From Dinoroseobacter sp049801095 (lineage in GTDB: Bacteria > Pseudomonadota > Alphaproteobacteria > Rhodobacterales > Rhodobacteraceae): a stretch of 64,000 nt of DNA. The notes beneath the pieces are model-generated. The model was not told where the DNA came from. It searched no databases and saw nothing but the letters and a program-made list of their open reading frames with translations. This document shows positions 34,389 through 40,700 of this stretch, in pieces. The position numbers and the translations under genes are program-made. The DNA is taken from assembly GCF_049801095.1 (NCBI RefSeq), contig NZ_JBNAGH010000001.1:372001-436000 (forward strand), read 5' to 3'. Within the stretch, counting starts at the first letter, position 1, and every line of letters starts with the position of its first letter.

Positions 34389-35819
34389 ATGATCATCCCC
34401 GTTATCCTCGCTGGTGGCTCCGGTACCCGTCTTTGGCCTGCGTCGCGCAAGAGCTACCCCAAGCAGTTCACCGAACTGGTGGGGGCGCAGAGCCTGTTTC
34501 AGAACACCGTGACCCGCCTTCAGGGGGCGTCCTTTGCCGCTCCCACGATCATCACCGGCAACGATTTCCGCTTCATCACCGCTGAGCAGCTGGATGATGC
34601 GGGCATCGAGGGCGCCTCGATCCTGCTCGAGCCCATGGGCCGCAACACCGCCCCGGCCATCCTCGCCGCCGCCCTGCGCCACGAGGCAACGCCCGAAGCA
34701 GTCCTGCTGGTCTCGCCCTCCGATCATCAGATCGCCGACACCGAGGCCTTCCTTGAGGCCGTCGCCGCTGGCGAGGCCGCGGCCCGGGACGGACATCTCG
34801 TGACCTTCGGGATCAAGCCCACCGCACCCGAGACCGGCTATGGCTATCTGGAGCTCACCGGCGCCCCGGAACTGGGCAAGCCGCAGGAGCTGAAATCCTT
34901 CGTCGAGAAGCCGAAGAAGGCCGTGGCCCAGCAACTGCTCAAGGATGGCCGCCACATGTGGAATGCCGGGATCTTCATGTTCAAGGTCCGCACGATCATC
35001 GAGGCCTTCGAAGTGCTCGCCCCGCGCCTCGTGATGCCGGTCCGCGCAGCCATGGCGGCAGGCAAGGACGATCTGTGCTTCTTCCGCCTCGGCGAGCAGG
35101 CCTACGCCCGCTGCGAGGACATCTCGATCGACTACGCAATCATGGAGGCCGCCGAGGCCCTGCAGGTGATCCCGGTCTCCTGCGGCTGGACCGATCTCGG
35201 CTCCTGGCGCTCGGTGCATGGTGCTTCGGATCAGGACGCGGCGGGCAACACGGTCGAGGGCGACGCCCTGCAGATCGACTGCAAGAACACGCTGCTGAAA
35301 TCCAACACCACCGATACCAAACTCGTGGGGCTGGGGCTCGAAAACATCGCCGCGATTGCCACCGATGACGCGATCCTCGTGGCCAATCTCGACGACAGCG
35401 AGCGCGTCAAGGAGGTCGTGGCCGAGCTCAAGATCCAGGACGCACCGCAGGCCGAAGGCTTCCGCCGCTGCCACCGCCCCTGGGGCTACTACGAGACCCT
35501 GTCCCTGGGCGAACGCTACCAGGTCAAGCGGATCATGGTGAAACCCGGCGCGGCCCTCAGCCTGCAGAGCCATTTCCACCGGGCCGAGCACTGGGTCGTG
35601 GTCGAAGGCAGCGCCCATGTGACCGTGGATACCGACGTCTCCCTCGTGAGCGAGAACCAGTCGGTCTACATCCCGCTCGGCGCCGTTCACCGGCTCGAGA
35701 ACCGCGGCAAGGTCCCCCTCAACCTGATCGAGGTCCAGTCCGGCGCCTATCTCGGCGAGGACGATATTATTCGCTACGAGGACGTTTACGCACGCGCCCC
35801 CGAGCAACAAGTCGCCTGA
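34389..35819 (+). CDS. manC: Mannose-1-phosphate guanylyltransferase/mannose-6-phosphate isomerase
   Basis: 476 residues, bifunctional (AlgA/ManC/CpsB type). The N-terminal nucleotidyltransferase has LAGGSGTRLWPASRKSYPKQF (residues 7-27) and the sugar site FVEKP; the C-terminal cupin isomerase has RPWGYYE, HFHRAEHWVVVEGSA and YIPLGAVHRLEN with its metal ligands. It supplies mannose 6-phosphate from fructose 6-phosphate and then GDP-mannose. AGGAG lies 6-10 bases before ATG 34389. Between alg8 and algD, so the alginate role (AlgA) is likely; followed by a strong terminator. Confidence 0.95.
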   Translation: MIIPVILAGGSGTRLWPASRKSYPKQFTELVGAQSLFQNTVTRLQGASFAAPTIITGNDFRFITAEQLDDAGIEGASILLEPMGRNTAPAILAAALRHEATPEAVLLVSPSDHQIADTEAFLEAVAAGEAAARDGHLVTFGIKPTAPETGYGYLELTGAPELGKPQELKSFVEKPKKAVAQQLLKDGRHMWNAGIFMFKVRTIIEAFEVLAPRLVMPVRAAMAAGKDDLCFFRLGEQAYARCEDISIDYAIMEAAEALQVIPVSCGWTDLGSWRSVHGASDQDAAGNTVEGDALQIDCKNTLLKSNTTDTKLVGLGLENIAAIATDDAILVANLDDSERVKEVVAELKIQDAPQAEGFRRCHRPWGYYETLSLGERYQVKRIMVKPGAALSLQSHFHRAEHWVVVEGSAHVTVDTDVSLVSENQSVYIPLGAVHRLENRGKVPLNLIEVQSGAYLGEDDIIRYEDVYARAPEQQVA

Positions 35820-35842
35820 CCCCACTCACGGAAATCAGGCTT

Positions 35843-35882
35843 GGCCCGCGCTACCGGATTGCCGGTATCGCGGGCCTTTTTT
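35843..35882 (+). terminator. Rho-independent terminator after manC
   Basis: GGCCCGCG, one mismatch, TACCGG, loop ATTG, CCGGTA, CGCGGGCC, then TTTTTT: a 15-position stem with a six-T tail, 24 bases after the manC stop. It separates alg44-alg8-manC from algD. Confidence 0.92.
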
Positions 35883-35898
35883 ATGGGCAAATCCCATC

Positions 35899-36037
35899 CG
35901 CGCGCCCCTCCTATCCGAAAGAACAGCCGCGCGATGCTTTTGCGGAAAGATCTAGTCTTTCAGTTAAAATACTTCGCGAATTCAGCGGGTTAAAACCTCA
36001 TCAACGGTAACAAGAGTTTACGTGAAAGGTTTTCACC
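35899..36037 (+). promoter_or_regulatory. algD leader with CTATCC motif and GAAAGA palindrome
   Basis: CCTATCC at 35910-35916 is flanked as in the manC leader (GCGCCC before, AAAG after) and enclosed by CGCGCG arms (35899-35904 and 35928-35933). Downstream come the palindrome GAAAGA-TCTAG-TCTTTC (35945-35961) and TTAAAAT (35964-35970), a plausible -10. GTTAAAA recurs at 35963-35969 and 35989-35995. This is the only promoter-sized AT-rich region ahead of algD. Confidence 0.5.
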
Positions 36038-37447
36038 ATGCTGGACATCGCATCTTTCGACTTCGCCCGCGCCGGGTTTGAGGCCGCCCTTCCCGTCACG
36101 GCCAAACTGGCCATCTCCGTCGTCGGGTTGGGCTATGTGGGCGCGGTTTCCACCGCGTGCCTGTCGAGCCTGGGCCACAAGGTCGTGGGCGTGGATATCG
36201 ACGCGGCCAAGGTCGCCGACATCGCCGCAGGCCGCTCGCCGATCCACGAAAAGGATCTGGGCAAGCTGCTGGATGAAGGGGTTCAGAACGGGCTCGTCTC
36301 TGCCACCGAAGACCTGGCCGAGGCGGTGTTCGGAACCGATGTGACCTTTGTCTCCGTGGGCACGCCCACCGCGCCGGATGGTGGGTGCGACTACCGCTTC
36401 ATCGAAGCCGCCGCACGCACCATGGCCGCAGGGCTCGCGCGGAAATCAGAGTTCCATGTCTTTGTCATGCGCTGCTCGATTCCGCCGGGAACCACCATGA
36501 AGGTGATGACCCCGATCCTCGAAGAGGTGTCTGGCAAGCGGCTCGGCGTCGATTTCGGCGTGGCCTTCAACCCCGAGTTCCTGCGCGAAGGCGTGGCCGT
36601 CGCAGATTTCTACGCCCCGCCCAAGACGGTGATTGGTGCTACCTGCGCCCGCACTGCCGAGATGCTGCGCGAGATCTACGCCCCCGTGGATGAACGCCCG
36701 ATCCTGACCTCCATCGAGACCGCCGAGATGGTCAAATACGTGGACAATGTCTGGCACGCGACCAAGGTCTGCTTTGCCAATGAGGTCGGCCGGCTCGCCA
36801 AGTCCCAGGGCGTGGACAGCCACGCGGTCATGGATGTGTTCTGCCAGGACACCAAGCTGAACCTGTCGCCCTATTACCTCAAGCCCGGCTTTGCCTATGG
36901 CGGCTCCTGCCTGCCCAAGGAAGTCCGCGCGGTGGCCCATATCGCCAAATCCGCTGGGGTCTCCCTGCCGATGATCGAAAATCTCGGCACTTCTAACCGC
37001 GAACAGATCGAGAGCGCTGTGCGCATGGCCCGCGAGACCAGGGCCCGCCGCGTCGGGATCCTCGGACTGGCCTTCAAGCCGGGCACGGATGACCTGCGCG
37101 AGAGCCCGATCCTGGAGGTGATTGCCGCCCTGCGCGAAGAGGGGATCGAGATCGTGGTGCATGATCCGGCCATCACAAGGGACACCGCGATCGAAAGCCA
37201 GCTGGGCTATGTCAAGCACGGCAGCCCCGGCCTCGCCGCCCTTGCAGGCGAGCTGCGCGACTTCCTCGTGGCCCGTCCCGAGGATGTGGCCGCACAGGCC
37301 GACGCCCTGATCGTGACCCAGGCCAACCCGCACTACGCCCAGATCGCCGAGGACGCGGCGACCCGGGCCCAGACCCCTGTCATCGACGTTGTACGCCTCT
37401 TTGAGGAGTGCCCGAATACCAATGCTTATCAAGGCATTGGCTGGTGA
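36038..37447 (+). CDS. algD: GDP-mannose 6-dehydrogenase
   Basis: 469 residues. Oxidises GDP-mannose to GDP-mannuronate with two NAD, the committing step of alginate synthesis. Rossmann motif VVGLGYVGAVSTACLSSLGHKVVGVD near residue 28; AFNPEFLREG; catalytic C291 in AYGGSCLPKEVRA; GLAFKPGTDDLRESP in the UDP-binding part. The GGSCLPKE form and FNPEFLREG favour AlgD over UDP-glucose dehydrogenase, and the manC and alg8 neighbours agree. It has about 20 extra N-terminal residues before the Rossmann fold. Own leader and promoter; RTX gene follows 29 bases later. Confidence 0.93.
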   Translation: MLDIASFDFARAGFEAALPVTAKLAISVVGLGYVGAVSTACLSSLGHKVVGVDIDAAKVADIAAGRSPIHEKDLGKLLDEGVQNGLVSATEDLAEAVFGTDVTFVSVGTPTAPDGGCDYRFIEAAARTMAAGLARKSEFHVFVMRCSIPPGTTMKVMTPILEEVSGKRLGVDFGVAFNPEFLREGVAVADFYAPPKTVIGATCARTAEMLREIYAPVDERPILTSIETAEMVKYVDNVWHATKVCFANEVGRLAKSQGVDSHAVMDVFCQDTKLNLSPYYLKPGFAYGGSCLPKEVRAVAHIAKSAGVSLPMIENLGTSNREQIESAVRMARETRARRVGILGLAFKPGTDDLRESPILEVIAALREEGIEIVVHDPAITRDTAIESQLGYVKHGSPGLAALAGELRDFLVARPEDVAAQADALIVTQANPHYAQIAEDAATRAQTPVIDVVRLFEECPNTNAYQGIGW

Positions 37448-37476
37448 AACTGTGATTGTGAGAGAGAGGAAACATC

Positions 37477-40029
37477 ATGCCAGACACAACCCTGAATGAC
37501 CGCACCCAGATCCTGGGAACCGGTCAGACCGAAACCCTGCTCGGGACCTCCCAAGCGGATGAAATTCTCGCCCTCGCCGGGGATGACGTGATCGAAAGCG
37601 CCGGTGGCGCGGATGTGGTCTATGGCGATTTCATCGGGGAGAACCTGCTCGAAGGCACGGACACCGCCACCAGCTTTGCCCAATATGGCGAGAACGGCGC
37701 CTGGACGGTCCGCGACGAAGGCAATGGCCATTCCAGCATGAGCCAGTCCGTCGACACTCTCGCCGGTGCGACCTACGAGATCAGCTTCGAGCTTGCCGCA
37801 AACTACGGGGCCAATGTGCTTAGCGGCGCGGTCGAGGTTCTGTGGAACGGAGAGGTGATCAGCACCTTTGACACCAACAGCGCTGTGTTCCAGGATCAGA
37901 TGGTCGCGTTTCAGGGCACTGGCGGCCCGGGGGAGCTGACCTTCCGGTCGGTCGAATCCACCGTATCAAGCGGCCCTGAGATCCTGACCGATCTGCCGGT
38001 CTTCTACTACGAAACCGACAAGGAAATCGGCGACGACACCGTCACGGTCAAATCCATCGCCGAGGGTCAGTCGCACATCTATCAGGTGCTCAACGGCAAG
38101 CTGCACATCTTTGATCCGGTGAGCGAAACCTACACCCCTGCCGGGGCCGAGGCGACCGTCGTGGTCAATGCCATCGGCTTTAACCAGCAGGACAATCTGA
38201 TCTACGGGATCGCGGTCAAACCGGGCGTGGATGCGCTTGGCAACGCGGTCGCCGAGGCGGATCTGATGATGTATGACGCCTCTGGTGCTGCCTATCGGAT
38301 TGGCTCGACCCCCTATCGCAGCTGGACCGCCGACATCGATGATGACGGCAACCTCTGGGCCTTTCATTCGAGCATGGACCGCGTGACGCGGATCGATCTC
38401 GACCAGCTTGATGCGGATGGCAACCCGGTCACCGAAACCTACAAGTTCCCCAAGGAGATGATCACCGACAAGGTTTGGGATGTGGGCTTTGATGCGGCCA
38501 CGAACACCTTCTACGGCATCGTCAAACCCGAGGTCGCCGGGGAAGCTGCGAAGCTTTTCCAGATCGACATCTCGCAGGTCGAAAGCGGCGGTGAGCCGAT
38601 CTTCTCGACCACGCCGATCAGCGGCACGATGATCGATGGCGAAATGCTGGACGGGGTGCCTGCGATCACCTTTGGCGCCTTTGTCGTCGATGGCGATGGC
38701 AACCTCTATGCCGGTGGCAATAGCGGCGACCATGACATGGACAGCAGTACCAATTCCTCGGGCGGGATCTATCAGGTTCTGACAGATGCCGAGACCGGCG
38801 AGGTCACGCTGGAGCTGGTTTCCGACGCGCCCAAGGCGAGCTCCAATGACGGGGCTGTGGATCCGCGCACCATGGATCCCTTCGCCGACAAGGACCAATA
38901 TGCCCAGGTGCTGATCCGCTCGCCCGAAGTGGTCGAGACCCCGGATGACGCCACCTCTTACGACGATCAGATCCATTCCGGCGCCGATGCCGACACCGTC
39001 TATGGTGGCTATGGCGAAGACATGATTGTCGGCGCGGGGCGCGGCGACACCCTGAGCGGCGGGGCCGAAAACGATGCCATCTATGGCGGCGCGGGTCCGA
39101 ACAGCACCTCGACCACGGTCTCGACCTATGACGCGGACGGCGTGCGCTATGACGCGGATGGCAACATCCTGCCCGAGGATGACGACACGCTCCATGGCGG
39201 CGAAGGAGACGACTATCTCAGCGGCTCGGCCGGTCACGACAAGCTCCATGGCGGGATCGGAAATGACACGCTGGATGGCGGCACCGGGTTCGACCAGCTC
39301 TTCGGCGACGCGGGCGATGACATCCTGAATGGCGGCAGCGATCAGGACACGCTCTGGGGCGGCGATGGTGCCGACACGCTGAATGGCGGCTCCGGTCACG
39401 ACACGCTCTATGGCGAGCTCGGACAGGACGTGCTGGTCGGCGGCAGCGGGGATGACAGCCTCTCTGGCGGCGCCGACAAGGATGACCTCAAGGGCGGATC
39501 CGGCGCGGATATCCTCCATGGGGATGCCGGCGACGACAAGCTCGATGGCGGCACTGGGGATGACCAGATCTTTGGCGGCGACGGGGTCGACTACATCAAG
39601 GGCGGCTCCGGCAATGACCTGATGGTCGGCGGCGCGGGCAAGGACAAGCTTTCCGGCTATGTGGGCGATGATGTGCTCGATGGCGGCGCGGGCGCGGACC
39701 GGCTCTATCTCGGTGCCGGGGCGGATATCGCCACGGGCGGCTCCGGAAGCGACCGGTTCATCTTCCGCGAAGATGACCTCGATGGCAGCCAGGATCAGAT
39801 CACCGATTTCCGCAATGCGGACGGGGAATCCGATCGGCTGGATCTGCGGTCATTGGAGCTGCTCTCCGATGCCATGACCGAGGATCTCTGGATCGCGACC
39901 TATGTGGCGCAGGAGCAAGATAACAGCGTCTCGGTGGATCTGGGCGGCTGCACGATCAGCTTCGATGCCCGGGACGGAGGGCCGTCCGACGCGCTCTATC
40001 TCGAGATCTGCGACGGCATCCTGTTCTGA
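37477..40029 (+). CDS. Secreted RTX calcium-binding protein with beta-sandwich and propeller-like regions
   Basis: 850 residues, acidic, with no Sec signal; RTX proteins of this kind leave by a type I system using a C-terminal signal (end ALYLEICDGILF). A single RTX-like block lies at 18-49 (LLGTSQADEILALAGDDVIE). About 54-160 is a beta-sandwich-like carbohydrate-binding region (WTVRDEGNGHSSMSQSVDTLAGATYEISFEL). About 165-470 holds repeated propeller-like strands (AIGFNQQDNLIYGIAV; WTADIDDDGNLWAF; VGFDAATNTFYGIV; FVVDGDGNLYAGG). From about 498 come about 14 GGxGxDxL repeats. It lies 29 bases after algD and has no epimerase or lyase core, so a structural or polymer-binding role fits best (inference). 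Confidence 0.85.
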   Translation: MPDTTLNDRTQILGTGQTETLLGTSQADEILALAGDDVIESAGGADVVYGDFIGENLLEGTDTATSFAQYGENGAWTVRDEGNGHSSMSQSVDTLAGATYEISFELAANYGANVLSGAVEVLWNGEVISTFDTNSAVFQDQMVAFQGTGGPGELTFRSVESTVSSGPEILTDLPVFYYETDKEIGDDTVTVKSIAEGQSHIYQVLNGKLHIFDPVSETYTPAGAEATVVVNAIGFNQQDNLIYGIAVKPGVDALGNAVAEADLMMYDASGAAYRIGSTPYRSWTADIDDDGNLWAFHSSMDRVTRIDLDQLDADGNPVTETYKFPKEMITDKVWDVGFDAATNTFYGIVKPEVAGEAAKLFQIDISQVESGGEPIFSTTPISGTMIDGEMLDGVPAITFGAFVVDGDGNLYAGGNSGDHDMDSSTNSSGGIYQVLTDAETGEVTLELVSDAPKASSNDGAVDPRTMDPFADKDQYAQVLIRSPEVVETPDDATSYDDQIHSGADADTVYGGYGEDMIVGAGRGDTLSGGAENDAIYGGAGPNSTSTTVSTYDADGVRYDADGNILPEDDDTLHGGEGDDYLSGSAGHDKLHGGIGNDTLDGGTGFDQLFGDAGDDILNGGSDQDTLWGGDGADTLNGGSGHDTLYGELGQDVLVGGSGDDSLSGGADKDDLKGGSGADILHGDAGDDKLDGGTGDDQIFGGDGVDYIKGGSGNDLMVGGAGKDKLSGYVGDDVLDGGAGADRLYLGAGADIATGGSGSDRFIFREDDLDGSQDQITDFRNADGESDRLDLRSLELLSDAMTEDLWIATYVAQEQDNSVSVDLGGCTISFDARDGGPSDALYLEICDGILF
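38970..39760 (+). repeat. RTX nonapeptide repeat array (within the secreted protein)
   Basis: Tandem glycine- and aspartate-rich coding repeats of the form GGxGxDxL, for example HGGEGDDYLSG, HGGIGNDTLDGG, NGGSGHDTLYGE, DGGTGDDQIFGG, DGGAGADRLYLG. They form calcium-binding beta-rolls after secretion. A short insertion of about 25 residues without the motif interrupts the array near 39110-39180. Confidence 0.9.
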
Positions 40030-40075
40030 TCGCAGGGCACGTGGGGGCCCTTGGGTGGGGACACGGGGGCGGGCT

Positions 40076-40690
40076 TCAAAAGAGGCCCGCCTCCTTCGCG
40101 ATCATGGCCGCCTGGGTCCGGTTCTTGGCGTCGATCTTGCGGCAGAGGGTCTTCACATGGAGCTTGATCGTCACCTCCTGCAGATCCAGCTCCCGCGCGA
40201 TTTCCTTGTTCGACAGGCCACGACAGAGACCGCCCAGCACCTGATGCTCCCGCTCCGAGAGCTGCTTGGCGAGTGGGATCTCGGCCACCTCCTCCTCCGC
40301 ATTGAGGAAATCGAGGGGCACATAGGTCTCCCCCATGGCCATGAATTTCACCGCATTCACCATGGATTTCGCCGCCATGGTCTTGGGCAGAAATCCGATC
40401 GCACCTGCATCAATCGCATCCTGCGCGATCACCTTGGAGGCCGTGCCCGACATCATCGCCACGGGCCGACCGAAGGACGCATCGATGGCCTTTTTCAGCC
40501 CGTCCAGACCATCCATCCCCGGCATGGTATAATCCAGCAGCACGAGATCATAGGCGATGTCATTGCTGATCTTCTCGCAGGCCGCGTCGAGAGACCCGCA
40601 GGTTTCCACCTCGAACCCGCCCTCGGCCTTCAGGAAGGAGGCGAGGGTTTCAAGAACAAGGTCGTGGTCATCGGCAAGCAAAACGCGCAT
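40076..40690 (-). CDS. NarL/FixJ-family response regulator
   Basis: 204 residues from ATG 40690 (RVLLADDHDLVLETLASFLK). N-terminal receiver with the acidic pair DD at 7-8, phosphoacceptor Asp in DLVLLDYTMPGMDG near 53 and Lys in GFLPKT; C-terminal LuxR-type helix-turn-helix (LSEREHQVLGGLCRGLSNKEIARELDLQEVTIKLHVKTLCRKID). It begins 10 bases after the hybrid kinase and is its probable partner. The pair resembles the regulator that accompanies FIST and PAS-kinase genes in pseudomonads. Last gene of the leftward operon, convergent with the RTX gene. Confidence 0.93.
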   Translation of the reverse strand: MRVLLADDHDLVLETLASFLKAEGGFEVETCGSLDAACEKISNDIAYDLVLLDYTMPGMDGLDGLKKAIDASFGRPVAMMSGTASKVIAQDAIDAGAIGFLPKTMAAKSMVNAVKFMAMGETYVPLDFLNAEEEVAEIPLAKQLSEREHQVLGGLCRGLSNKEIARELDLQEVTIKLHVKTLCRKIDAKNRTQAAMIAKEAGLF

Positions 40691-40700
40691 GGCAAGAGCC

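Noticed and set aside
35963..35995. Two GTTAAAA copies as a CtrA site before algD
   Set aside because: CtrA sites are TTAA-N7-TTAA; here the copies are 26 bases apart.
36038..37447. UDP-glucose 6-dehydrogenase for the dehydrogenase gene
   Set aside because: GGSCLPKE and FNPEFLREG, and the manC/alg8 context, fit GDP-mannose dehydrogenase better.
38970..39760. DNA repeat array as CRISPR or satellite
   Set aside because: The periodicity comes from degenerate GGxGxDxL codons in one frame; there are no identical repeats with unique spacers.
37477..40029. RTX protein as an AlgE-type mannuronan epimerase
   Set aside because: AlgE epimerases need a right-handed beta-helix A-module with YG(F/I)DPH-like residues; the non-RTX part here is beta-sandwich and propeller-like.
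40030..40075. GCGGGC/GCCCGC pair between the RTX and response-regulator genes as a two-way terminator
   Set aside because: The stem is only 6 pairs, overlaps the regulator stop and has no T-run in either direction.
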